NCBI GenBank assembly: GCA_002435835.1
Contig: DIVM01000118.1
Coordinates: 3,859-19,126, forward strand
Source of the DNA: Firmicutes bacterium UBA6132
GTDB taxonomy: Bacteria > Bacillota_A > Clostridia > Tissierellales > Sedimentibacteraceae
Length of the DNA: 15,268 bases
Reading direction: 5' to 3'
Shown: positions 1 through 7,076 of the stretch, one piece after another
Numbering within the stretch: the stretch's first letter is position 1
How the letters are laid out: the number at the start of each line of letters is the position of its first letter
Position numbers and translations under genes: made by a program
Notes under the pieces: model-generated
What the model was told of the DNA's origin: nothing
The model's database searches: none
The model's input: the letters and a program-made list of their open reading frames with translations, nothing else

Positions 1-209
1 AATTCACAGGATTTGCGATGAAGACAATTGTTGAATGAATGACCATATGCTCCGGTTTTTCTAAAGGAGATATGGTATCGAACCTCTTTGGAAATTGTTG
101 TACAGTCTTTATTAAGTTCCCTACCGATTGCTTTAAAAGATAATGAATCTTTAAGAGCATGTTCGATTTTTATTCTGTCACTTAAAATTAAGTGTTTGTG
201 GTTAGCCAT
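1..209 (-). CDS. IS30-family transposase, N-terminal part (cut by window edge)
   Basis: Reading the minus strand from the ATG at 209-207 gives an open frame of 69 codons that continues past the left edge. It begins MANHKHLILSDRIKIEHAL and continues through FKAIGRELNKDCTTISKEV. This is the helix-turn-helix start typical of IS30-family transposases, which bind the IS ends and catalyse copy-out/paste-in transposition with a DDE domain; that domain would lie outside the window. A strong AGGAGG (complement of 219-224) sits 9 nt before the ATG and fixes the start. The gene is divergent from the cysK-cysE operon. Whether the element is intact cannot be told from here. The family call rests on the N-terminal pattern only. 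Confidence 0.82.
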   Translation of the reverse strand, partial: MANHKHLILSDRIKIEHALKDSLSFKAIGRELNKDCTTISKEVRYHISFRKTGAYGHSFNNCLHRKSCE

Positions 210-300
210 GATGTGTTACCTCCTACATAAGGCATACTAGTAGGAAAGGATAATATAAGTATATCAGAAATGAATTAAAGCTTTCTAAAATTTGAATGAT

Positions 301-364
301 TAATTTCCACCTCTATGATTTGTAAGACTTAATTCCATCTTTTAAGAAATAGGGGTGGAATTTA
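301..364. repeat. Inverted repeat upstream of the transposase, possibly an IS end
   Basis: Positions 301-316 (TAATTTCCACCTCTAT) and 349-364 (ATAGGGGTGGAATTTA) are complementary over 16 positions with one mismatch and one G-U pair, around a 32-nt loop. A third, looser copy of the left arm in direct orientation (TTAATTCCATCT) lies at about 330-341 inside the loop. The position just upstream of the transposase gene suggests an IS30 terminal region. There is no U-tract on either side that would make it a standard terminator. I could not fix the exact IS boundary or a target-site duplication. Confidence 0.45.
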
Positions 365-415
365 CTTTTTCAATTCAGGAAAATCAGAAATATTTTTAAA
401 AACATAAAAAAACAG

Positions 416-444
416 TTGCATTTTTGATACCTATGTAATATAAT
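416..444 (+). promoter_or_regulatory. Promoter of the cysK-cysE operon
   Basis: A perfect -10 box TATAAT at 439-444 is preceded, with a 17-nt spacer, by TTGCAT at 416-421, which keeps the TTG of the -35 consensus. Transcription would start near 451, just before the T-box leader. This fits a vegetative (sigma-A type) promoter read from sequence alone. Confidence 0.7.
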
Positions 445-450
445 GATAGA

Positions 451-735
451 AATTAAAACCAACTAAAATAGTAGGAAATACCAGGAAGAAGGAAAGTAAT
501 ATATATTGAATTTTTAGAGAGAGTATCCAACAGCTGAAAGGATACTTATTGGAAATATATATGAAGTGCCCTTTGGAGTACAGCACCGAATTACAGTAGG
601 CTGCTGCGGAACTATCCGTTATAATAGTATAGCATGATAGTGCTTAAAAAGTGGGCGTATATGAAATATGCCAAAAAGAGTGGAACCGCGGATATACTCC
701 GTCTCTAATAGTTTTATTAGAGATGGAGTTTTTTT
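451..735 (+). promoter_or_regulatory. T-box riboswitch, cysteine-specific (leader of cysK-cysE)
   Basis: This is a tRNA-sensing leader RNA. Seen: a stem I region with an upper hairpin (GTATCC/GGATAC at about 526-546), the likely specifier codon TGC at 567-569 in the context GAAG-TGC-CCTTT, the T-box proper AGAGTGGAACCGCGG at 677-691, and a terminator immediately downstream. The bulge reads UGGA, whose last base would pair with a U73 discriminator base. U73 is the usual discriminator of bacterial tRNA-Cys, so specifier, bulge and downstream genes all agree. Known mechanism: uncharged tRNA-Cys pairs with specifier and bulge and stabilises the antiterminator; charged tRNA allows termination. Start coordinate inferred from the promoter. 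Confidence 0.93.
696..735 (+). terminator. Regulated leader terminator of the Cys T-box
   Basis: The arms 696-710 and 715-729 form a 15-bp stem with one G-U pair and a GTTT loop, followed by seven T residues (729-735). The 5' arm directly follows the T-box sequence at 677-691, as expected for mutually exclusive antiterminator and terminator structures. Confidence 0.92.
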
Positions 736-829
736 ATATAAAAAATTAAGCTATTATATATAAATATAAATGTTATTTTCCATTTTAGTGTTTAATTAAA
801 TTTTAGTGAATTTAAAAGGATGGTATGTT

Positions 830-1723
830 ATGAATAATTATGACGCTTTAAGTTTAATAGGAAATACTCCTATAGTAAAAATGCCAGATGAAAATATTTT
901 TATTAAAATGGAAAAATTTAATCCTGGTGGAAGTATTAAAGACAGGGCAGCTCTTGGTATGATAATTGACGCTGAAAAAAAAGGTTTGCTAAAAAAAGGT
1001 AGTACAATAGTTGAACCTACAAGTGGAAATACCGGTATTGGTTTAGCTTTAATAGGAAAACTAAAAGGCTACAATGTAATAATTACAATGCCTGAATCTA
1101 TGAGTGTTGAAAGGCGTAAATTAATTGGAGCTTTTGGGGCAACTTTAATTTTAACTGAAGGCAGAAGAGGCATGGCTGGAGCCATAGAAAGAGCTGTAGA
1201 AATGGTAAACCAGGACAAAAGTTACTTTATGCCAGATCAGTTTAATAATTCTTCAAACTGGGAAATTCATTACAAAACAACTGCAGAAGAAATTATTAAT
1301 CAATTAAATGATTTAGAAATATTTACAGCAGCTGTTGGTACTGGTGGAACTCTTACAGGAGTTTCAAAACGATTAAAAGAATTTAACTCTAATATAATGG
1401 TTGTTGGAGTAGAACCTGAGAGATCTCCTGTTTTATCAGGGGGTAGACCTTCACCGCATAAAATACAGGGTATAGGAGCAGGCTTTGTTCCAGGAATTTA
1501 TAACGGGGAAAATGTAGATGAAATTATAACAATAACAGATGAAGAAGCAATAGAAACAGCTATTGAGGTTACTCAAAAAACTGGAATTTTAGTAGGTATA
1601 TCAACAGGATGTAATGTAGCTGCAGCAAGAAAGTTAGCTCAAAAATATGGAACAAATAAAAAAATATTGACTGTTTCACCTGACGGTGGAGAAAAATATT
1701 TGTCAATAGTTAACTACAATTAA
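830..1723 (+). CDS. cysK: Cysteine synthase (O-acetylserine sulfhydrylase)
   Basis: A PLP-dependent enzyme of fold type II, predicted cytosolic, that makes L-cysteine from O-acetylserine and sulfide. The 297-residue product begins MNNYDALSLIGNTPIVKM. It has the PLP lysine K38 in NPGGSIKDRA (31-40), the substrate loop TSGNTG (64-69) and the phosphate-binding loop GTGGTLTG (170-177). The start is taken at ATG 830, because AAGGATGG (816-823) sits 6 nt upstream and the protein then starts like other CysK proteins. A GTG at 806 in the same frame would add eight residues but has no good ribosome binding site. It is the first gene after the Cys T-box and is followed 30 nt later by cysE. A cystathionine beta-synthase-like paralogue is less likely given cysE and the Cys T-box. 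Confidence 0.93.
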   Translation: MNNYDALSLIGNTPIVKMPDENIFIKMEKFNPGGSIKDRAALGMIIDAEKKGLLKKGSTIVEPTSGNTGIGLALIGKLKGYNVIITMPESMSVERRKLIGAFGATLILTEGRRGMAGAIERAVEMVNQDKSYFMPDQFNNSSNWEIHYKTTAEEIINQLNDLEIFTAAVGTGGTLTGVSKRLKEFNSNIMVVGVEPERSPVLSGGRPSPHKIQGIGAGFVPGIYNGENVDEIITITDEEAIETAIEVTQKTGILVGISTGCNVAAARKLAQKYGTNKKILTVSPDGGEKYLSIVNYN

Positions 1724-1753
1724 TATTATCTTATAAAAGAAAGGACTGCTATT

Positions 1754-2311
1754 ATGATAAAATTTATTAAATCCATTATAGAAGATATTGATTCAATTTT
1801 TGATAGGGACCCAGCAGCAAGAAACAGAATAGAAGTTTTGCTTTTATATCCTCATATGAAAGCTTTGATTGCATATAGAATTGCAAATAAATTATATAAA
1901 AAACAAAGGTTTTTCTTGGCGAGGTTGATTTCCAACATAGCAAGACATAAAACCGGCATTGAAATTCATCCTGGTGCTACAATTGGCAAGGGCTTGTTCA
2001 TAGACCATGGCATGGGAGTAGTAATAGGTGAAACTGCTGTAGTAGGAAATAATGTTACCATGTTTCATGGAGCTACTTTGGGCGGCACAGGTAATGAAAA
2101 GGGAAAGAGACATCCAACTGTAGGAGATAATGTTACAATAGGTTCGTCAGCAAAAATACTTGGAAATATATATATTGCTTCAGGCACAAAAGTAGGTGCT
2201 AATGCTGTAGTATTACACGATACAAATCCTAATTCAACAATGGTTGGCATTCCAGCAGAGGAAGTAAGGAAAAACAGCAAAATTATCAGTATGTATGATT
2301 ATGTAATATAA
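1754..2311 (+). CDS. cysE: Serine O-acetyltransferase
   Basis: Transfers acetyl from acetyl-CoA to L-serine, giving the O-acetylserine used by CysK. The 185-residue protein is of the short kind without the long N-terminal extension of the enterobacterial enzyme. A helical N-terminus (about 1-65) is followed by a left-handed beta-helix built of hexapeptide repeats (about 68-165), with the active-site segments IDHGMGVVIGETA (83-95; catalytic pair D84/H85) and FHGATLGGTG (104-113; H105). The chain ends in isoleucine. In characterised CysE proteins a C-terminal Ile inserts into the CysK active site to form the cysteine synthase complex, so this terminus is compatible with complex formation (inference). 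AAAGGA about 9 nt before the ATG supports the start. Co-transcribed with cysK; an intrinsic terminator follows. Confidence 0.94.
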   Translation: MIKFIKSIIEDIDSIFDRDPAARNRIEVLLLYPHMKALIAYRIANKLYKKQRFFLARLISNIARHKTGIEIHPGATIGKGLFIDHGMGVVIGETAVVGNNVTMFHGATLGGTGNEKGKRHPTVGDNVTIGSSAKILGNIYIASGTKVGANAVVLHDTNPNSTMVGIPAEEVRKNSKIISMYDYVI

Positions 2312-2318
2312 AAGTAGG

Positions 2319-2349
2319 AAATCCCTAAGAAATTTTTAGGGATTTTTTT
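2319..2349 (+). terminator. Intrinsic terminator of the cysK-cysE operon
   Basis: AAATCCCTAA (2319-2328) pairs with TTAGGGATTT (2336-2345) around a 7-nt loop, and a run of seven T ends at 2349. It lies 8 nt after the cysE stop. Confidence 0.88.
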
Positions 2350-2376
2350 ATGTTAAAAATTAAATTTTATAAAAAT

Positions 2377-2417
2377 AAAATTAGTTTTTTAAGCGAAGGT
2401 AATAGAAAACTAATTTT
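2377..2417. repeat. AT-rich perfect inverted repeat in the cysE to opine-DH gap
   Basis: AAAATTAGTTTT (2377-2388) and AAAACTAATTTT (2406-2417) are perfectly complementary over 12 bp. The stem can extend inward to 15 bp with a G-U pair, leaving an 11-nt loop. It is followed by only five T, so it would be a weak second terminator. It could also be a regulatory structure upstream of the ECF cluster. Confidence 0.5.
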
Positions 2418-2490
2418 TAAAATTATACAATTATTTTTGATAGCTATTAATAATATTTAGTAATAAATAAAAATATATTATCATATCATA

Positions 2491-2504
2491 GTTGTATAGA
2501 CAAC
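2491..2504. promoter_or_regulatory. Putative operator for the HutC-type GntR regulator
   Basis: GTTGTATAGACAAC is a near-perfect palindrome (12 of 14 positions symmetric) about 90 nt before the ATG of the first gene in the cluster. The core TGTATAGACA resembles the GT-N-TAGAC type of site bound by HutC-subfamily GntR regulators such as PhnF and NagR/YvoA (established knowledge). A GntR/UTRA protein is the last gene of this same cluster, so autoregulation of the whole operon is a natural inference. I could not assign -35 and -10 boxes with confidence in this very AT-rich stretch; TATCAT at 2484-2489 is one candidate -10. Confidence 0.6.
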
Positions 2505-2594
2505 ATTACAACATAAAGTTTTAAGCTTTAAGAAAAGATGTTTAATAAGAAAGGATTTTAAATATATTACAAAAATATTAAGAGGGGGTAAGCT

Positions 2595-3617
2595 ATGAAA
2601 TTTTCAATTATTGGAGGAGGTAGCACTGGACATGCTGTTGCTGCCTATCTTTCTTCAAAAGGAGGGGAATGTGTACTTAATACTAGAGATGCGATAAAAG
2701 CAGATATTATTAATAGCAGTGGTATTACAGCAGAAGGAGCAATAAATGGTAATTTTAAGGTAAACGCTACCACGAATATTGTTGAGGCGGTTGCTGGCTC
2801 AGAGCTAATCATAGTTATGACAACTGCTAACGCTCATAGGGAAGTAGCATGTAGATTGAAGCCATTACTTACACAAAATCAAAAGATACTTATATTTAAT
2901 AGTAATTGGGGTGCTTTAGAATTCAAACAAGTTTTAGGATTAGATATTCAATTGAAAAATCTTACTGTAGCTGAAACAGGAGCTCAGCTTTTTATGTCAT
3001 CCTCAAAAGAACCTGGACATGTAAATATAGGAATGAAGATAAAAATATCAGTAAGTGCTACAGAACCAGAAAAGACGCAGCCATTACTGGATGAGATTAA
3101 TGAATACTTCCCACAGTTTACAAAGGCAAGTTCTATAATAGAAACTACAATGTCAACAACAAATCCTGTAATTCATGTTCCAATAACTCTGCTTAATGCA
3201 GCAAGAATTGAAAATGCACAGCAATTTTTATTTTATGGAGAAGGAGCATCTCGAACAGCGGTAGATTTAGTTACAAAATTGGATATTGAGAGAATTGCTG
3301 TTGCTAAGTCCCTAGGTTGTGAAATTGTAGATGTACTTACAGGAATAAATAGCTTCTGGGAAATTAAGCATGATAATCTTTTTGATGCACTTACTAAAAA
3401 TGAAATATATGTGAAAGGTATGGGACCTACCTCTTTAAATCATAGATATCTTTCAGAGGATGTTCCTTTTGGGATTGCTCCTATTGCAAAAATTGGTAAA
3501 CTGATTGGTATAGAAACTCCATATACGGATGCTTTGCTTAATATTCTTAGATGTTTGTTTGGAACTGAGTTAGTAGACGGTGGCATAAGTTTTTGCAAGG
3601 AAGATTTAGAATTATAG
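2595..3617 (+). CDS. Opine dehydrogenase-like NAD(P)-dependent oxidoreductase (octopine/nopaline DH family)
   Basis: A 340-residue protein, predicted cytosolic. The N-terminal Rossmann domain (about 1-180) opens with the dinucleotide-binding glycine motif GGGSTGHA (7-14). The C-terminal domain (about 185-335) carries opine-dehydrogenase family residues: NPVIHVP (190-196) with the likely catalytic histidine H194, LLNAARIE (199-206), FYGEG (213-217), D230/E232/R233 and RYLSEDVPFG (284-293). Family members reductively condense an amino acid with a 2-keto acid, or run the reverse oxidation. A strong AGAGGGGG fixes the start. It is the first gene of a cluster with an ECF importer and a GntR regulator, so it may act on the imported compound (inference). 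Ketopantoate reductase shares the N-terminal fold but not the C-terminal motifs. Substrates are unknown. Confidence 0.82.
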   Translation: MKFSIIGGGSTGHAVAAYLSSKGGECVLNTRDAIKADIINSSGITAEGAINGNFKVNATTNIVEAVAGSELIIVMTTANAHREVACRLKPLLTQNQKILIFNSNWGALEFKQVLGLDIQLKNLTVAETGAQLFMSSSKEPGHVNIGMKIKISVSATEPEKTQPLLDEINEYFPQFTKASSIIETTMSTTNPVIHVPITLLNAARIENAQQFLFYGEGASRTAVDLVTKLDIERIAVAKSLGCEIVDVLTGINSFWEIKHDNLFDALTKNEIYVKGMGPTSLNHRYLSEDVPFGIAPIAKIGKLIGIETPYTDALLNILRCLFGTELVDGGISFCKEDLEL

Positions 3618-3707
3618 GAGATTAGTAAATTATTTAAGAATATATCCATATTAAGAACAGACGAAGTAGTATTATTATTCTAAACAAATAAAAATCGGAG
3701 GTATGTT

Positions 3708-4277
3708 ATGGAAAACGAAAATAAAGTTAGCGTAGGTACAAAAAAGTTTAATGCAGTTGACCTTATAACTGTAGTTGTTTTTGCAGCTTTAGTTCGAGTG
3801 CTATGGATTGTATTTAAAACAGCAGGAGTAATATTTCCATTTAACCATTCTTTCATGCACTTCTTCAGTGCTTTTTGCTTAGTTGCATGCATATGTGTAG
3901 TTAAGAAACGCTGGACAGCTTTTTACTATACTGTTGGATGGTGTGCTATAAACTTTTTCTTACAGGGTGAACATTGGGCATACTGGGCATTGGTAGTATT
4001 GGCTCCTTTATTACCTGAATTATATATGAAGGCAAGATCAAAGACTTTTGATAATCCTGATGATGTATATCATAGCTTTAAGGATTTGATTGTTTTCTCT
4101 GTTATTTATACAATTATTTATTTCTCATTTGTTTGGTGGTCTTTGTTATATTTGTTTTTAGTTCCTATTGATTGGGGTCTTTCAGCTATTGCTTTTATAG
4201 GTGCTTTAGTTCTTTGTGTACCGGGAAGTTGGTTTGGACATAAACTGGGTAAAAAAATTAATACACTTATTGGTTAA
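3708..4277 (+). CDS. Six-helix membrane protein, probable ECF transporter S (substrate-binding) component
   Basis: A 189-residue hydrophobic protein with a short charged N-terminus and about six predicted membrane helices (17-38, 49-66, 70-86, 88-106, 127-152, 156-176) and a positively charged C-terminal end. Size, helix count and position directly before EcfT and the double ATPase fit an ECF S component, the substrate-binding membrane subunit. Helix 1 has a small-residue patch (VVVFAALVR, 22-30) where S components pack against EcfT. The segment QGEHWAYW (86-93) is rich in aromatic residues and may belong to the binding site. The layout (a basic segment, a helix, G-x-HW, then a helix ending PELY) loosely recalls YkoE-like or Trep_Strep/MptD-like S components, but I cannot place it firmly. 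Substrate not determinable. The ribosome binding site GGAGG supports the start. Confidence 0.72.
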   Translation: MENENKVSVGTKKFNAVDLITVVVFAALVRVLWIVFKTAGVIFPFNHSFMHFFSAFCLVACICVVKKRWTAFYYTVGWCAINFFLQGEHWAYWALVVLAPLLPELYMKARSKTFDNPDDVYHSFKDLIVFSVIYTIIYFSFVWWSLLYLFLVPIDWGLSAIAFIGALVLCVPGSWFGHKLGKKINTLIG

Positions 4278-4287
4278 AATGAAATGC

Positions 4288-4324
4288 GTTCTGGTCTTTA
4301 GTATAAAATGCTTAAGACCAGAAC
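4288..4324 (+). other. Intercistronic hairpin without a U-tract between S component and ecfT
   Basis: GTTCTGGTCTT (4288-4298) and AAGACCAGAAC (4314-4324) form a perfect 11-bp stem just 11 nt after the S-component stop. The 15-nt loop can form two further pairs. No T-run follows, so it is not a classical intrinsic terminator. It may protect the 3' end of the upstream message or lower expression of the downstream energising module (inference). Confidence 0.7.
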
Positions 4325-4459
4325 ATACAATGTAATTAAAAATATATTTAAAATGCCGACTATGTTCTTAATAATTAATATAAATAATATTTCTTTAAAA
4401 TTGAAAATATAAGAATAGATTTTTATTATTAAAAAATATAAAATTAGGAGGGTTAATAC

Positions 4460-5254
4460 ATGGAAATAAATTATGAAAAAAATACATGGGTTCATAAGTT
4501 AGATCCTAGGTCTAAATTAATATTTATTCTTGTTTTTGCTACAATACCTTTATTTTTTACACAATTTGAATATCTACTTGGTTGTGCATTTCTTGTTCTT
4601 CCAATATGGTTATCAGCGCATATTGATATACGCCCAATAAAGGGACTTCTTGTTGCCATTGTAATTTTTGCCTTAGTATCTGTTGTTTTTTCAACTTTTT
4701 ATAATTATAATTTCCCAGATCAAATTGTATTTTTTAAGTTAGGCCCTCTTATTGCTACAGATAGTGGTTTCCGTACCGGGTTGATGCTTGGATTTAGAGC
4801 TTCAGTTCCAGCAGTCGTGGCATTGATTTTAATATGTACTACAGACCCTGCAAGTCTTGCAAAGGCAATGATGAAAATGCACATTCCATTAAGTGTTGCT
4901 TTTATGATGATGGGTGCCCTAAAAATGTTCCCACTAGTTTCTACTGAAATGTCAAACATTAAGACTGCTCAGATTATTAGAGGAGTTAAATATGGTAGCA
5001 TGAAAAATAACTTTAAGGCATTTCGTTTAGCAGTTTTTCCTCTTATCATTAACTCTTTGCGAAAAAGTCGTGTAACTGGAATTGCAGTTGAGTCCAAAGG
5101 ATTTGGAAAGAGGGCATGGAAAGAATATTATCAGGATTTTAAATTTACAAAATATGATTATATAATTCTATTTTATTGCTTAGTTTCTTTTTTAGGTAGT
5201 ATAATTATTCGTTATTATCTTGAACTTGGTGTTGACAAATACGTTATGGGTTAA
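4460..5254 (+). CDS. ecfT: ECF transporter transmembrane coupling protein EcfT (CbiQ-type)
   Basis: A 264-residue membrane protein that couples the ATPases to the S component. Family hallmarks: HKLDPRSKL (12-20) near the N-terminus, several hydrophobic helices (about 21-33, 38-53, 62-80, 107-127, 234-254), the TTDPASLAKAM segment (127-137), and the two cytoplasmic coupling motifs AQIIRG (170-175) and AVESKGFG (209-216). The second motif usually reads A-x-x-A/S-R-G; here lysine stands where arginine is usual, a conservative change. The start is supported by AGGAGGG about 7 nt upstream. The gap to the S component (182 nt) is far longer than the 12 nt to the ATPase gene, so T and A are more tightly linked to each other than to S. 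Confidence 0.9.
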   Translation: MEINYEKNTWVHKLDPRSKLIFILVFATIPLFFTQFEYLLGCAFLVLPIWLSAHIDIRPIKGLLVAIVIFALVSVVFSTFYNYNFPDQIVFFKLGPLIATDSGFRTGLMLGFRASVPAVVALILICTTDPASLAKAMMKMHIPLSVAFMMMGALKMFPLVSTEMSNIKTAQIIRGVKYGSMKNNFKAFRLAVFPLIINSLRKSRVTGIAVESKGFGKRAWKEYYQDFKFTKYDYIILFYCLVSFLGSIIIRYYLELGVDKYVMG

Positions 5255-5266
5255 TGGGGTGAAAAT

Positions 5267-7063
5267 ATGAAAAATAGAGAAGTTGTAGAAGTAAATAATT
5301 TAAGCTTCGTATATCCTGGTTGTGAAAAAAAAGCTATAGATAATCAAAGCTTTAAAATTAATATGGGTGAATTTGTGCTTCTTTGTGGTTCATCTGGATC
5401 GGGAAAGACTACTCTTGCTAAATGCCTTAATGGTATTATTCCGCATCTATCCGTAGGAGATATGTATGGAGAGGTAAAGATAAACGGACTTAATACTGCA
5501 AAGGTAGAAATTCATGAATTGAGCAGTCATATTGGTATGGTTTTCCAAAATCCTGAGGATCAAATATTTTCAATACGTGTAAGTGATGAGGTTGCTCTTG
5601 GAGTGGAGTGCCAAGGATATAAGCATGATGAAATTATTAATCGAGTTGAATATTCAATGAAAAAGCTTCGTATTACAGATATAGCTAAACGTTTAACTTT
5701 TTCACTTTCTGGTGGACAGAAGCAAAAGGTAAGTATTGCATCGAATTTAGCAATTAAACCAAGCATAATAATTTTGGATGATCCAACAACTGACCTTGAT
5801 CCAATAAGTAAGCAAGAAGTAATGGATATTCTCCAGGAACTAAAAGATGAAATTGAACTTGAGCAGCAAGGAACTGATGACAAGAGTAAAATGACATTTC
5901 TTGTAATAGAGCACGAGCTTACTGACTTAATGGAATTTACAGACCGAGTTATGGTAATGCATGAAGGTAAAATTACTCTCAATGGTGAACCAGGAAAAAT
6001 TTTTTATGAAAATTATGATTATTTAAATGATATAGGAGTACGTATACCTGATCATATAAGACTAGCAAAGCATCTTATAGATTGTGGATTAAGTTCTCAA
6101 AAAGAAAAGTACCCTATTAAGAGGGATGATGTAATTGAATTTGCAAGAGAATCGTTAATAAATAATAAAATATCTTTTAAGACTATAAAGTATAAAGATT
6201 ATACAATTAAAGGATCTGAGAAGGTTGCAGAAATAAAGCAACTTAGCTTTAAATATCCTACTTCAGATAAAATGATACTAAAAAATATCAATTTTGATAT
6301 CTATAAAGGTGAGTATTTTGCAATTGTTGGACATAATGGTTCTGGAAAATCAACGCTTATGAAAAACCTGCTGGGAATTTTACACCCTACTGAAGGGCAA
6401 GTTATAATAAATGGGCATAACACAAAAGAAACTGACATATCAAAAATGATTCTTGATATTGGCTATGTATTCCAAAATCCTGATAACCAGCTTTTTTGCG
6501 ATACTGTTCGTGAGGAAATTGAATTTGGGCTTAAAAACAACAATTATCCAACGGATGAAATAAGTATTATGACAAATAGGGCACTGGATATTGTAGGTTT
6601 AACAAACAGGCAAAAGGAACATCCTTTTTCCCTTTCAAGAGGTCAGAGACAACGTCTTGCTGTTGCAACGATGATAGTTTCTAATCCAAAAATTATTATG
6701 CTTGATGAACCTACAACAGGGCTTGACGAAAAAGACCTTCAGGGTATTCTTCAACTTATGCAAGAATTGGTCGACTACCACGAAGGTACACTAATTATGG
6801 TAACACATGATATGGAAGTAGTTGCTAAGTATGCTACAAGAGTTATTGTTGTTGATGACGGACAAGTAGTTCTTAATGATAATCCTTATGAGGTATTTAA
6901 AAATAACGTAGATAAGCTTGAGAGCCTTAAACTTAAGCCAACTATTATTTCGAGCATAACTACAAATTTAAACCAGGATGGTATGCCGTATATACCTTAT
7001 TGGAGCTTTTTCGAGGAATATATTATTAATCAAGATAAATGCTTGATTAAAAAGGAAGTATAA
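5267..7063 (+). CDS. ECF transporter fused double ATPase (EcfA-EcfA')
   Basis: Two ABC ATPase domains in one 598-residue chain, the cytosolic motor of the importer. Domain 1: Walker A GSSGSGKTT (41-49), Q-loop FQNPEDQ (93-99), signature LSGGQ (147-151), Walker B ending LDDP with D172 where glutamate is usual, and switch H216. Domain 2: Walker A GHNGSGKST (355-363), Q-loop FQNPDNQ (402-408), signature LSRGQ (456-460) instead of LSGGQ, Walker B LDEP (E481), H514. In a head-to-tail dimer both deviations fall in the same composite site (Walker motifs of domain 1 with signature of domain 2), leaving the other site canonical. The fused architecture resembles YkoD of the hydroxymethylpyrimidine/thiamine system. 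The gene follows ecfT by 12 nt and precedes the gntR gene by 13 nt. Confidence 0.93.
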   Translation: MKNREVVEVNNLSFVYPGCEKKAIDNQSFKINMGEFVLLCGSSGSGKTTLAKCLNGIIPHLSVGDMYGEVKINGLNTAKVEIHELSSHIGMVFQNPEDQIFSIRVSDEVALGVECQGYKHDEIINRVEYSMKKLRITDIAKRLTFSLSGGQKQKVSIASNLAIKPSIIILDDPTTDLDPISKQEVMDILQELKDEIELEQQGTDDKSKMTFLVIEHELTDLMEFTDRVMVMHEGKITLNGEPGKIFYENYDYLNDIGVRIPDHIRLAKHLIDCGLSSQKEKYPIKRDDVIEFARESLINNKISFKTIKYKDYTIKGSEKVAEIKQLSFKYPTSDKMILKNINFDIYKGEYFAIVGHNGSGKSTLMKNLLGILHPTEGQVIINGHNTKETDISKMILDIGYVFQNPDNQLFCDTVREEIEFGLKNNNYPTDEISIMTNRALDIVGLTNRQKEHPFSLSRGQRQRLAVATMIVSNPKIIMLDEPTTGLDEKDLQGILQLMQELVDYHEGTLIMVTHDMEVVAKYATRVIVVDDGQVVLNDNPYEVFKNNVDKLESLKLKPTIISSITTNLNQDGMPYIPYWSFFEEYIINQDKCLIKKEV

Positions 7064-7076
7064 ATGGAGGCTTTAT

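Noticed and set aside
806..829. GTG at 806 as an upstream start for cysK
   Set aside because: It lacks a good ribosome binding site and adds eight residues not typical of CysK, while ATG 830 has AAGGATGG at proper spacing.
2595..3617. Ketopantoate reductase (panE) for the first gene of the ECF cluster
   Set aside because: The N-terminal Rossmann domain fits either family, but NPVIH, LLNAARIE, FYGEG and RYLSEDVP are opine-dehydrogenase features.
4298..4495. Minus-strand 65-codon frame in the S-component to ecfT gap
   Set aside because: AT-rich low-complexity frame overlapping the hairpin and the ecfT start; no ribosome binding site.
2595..7063. Staphylopine-like metallophore synthesis and uptake locus
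   Set aside because: No nicotianamine-synthase-like partner, no exporter and no solute-binding-protein ABC system of the Cnt type; the transporter here is ECF.
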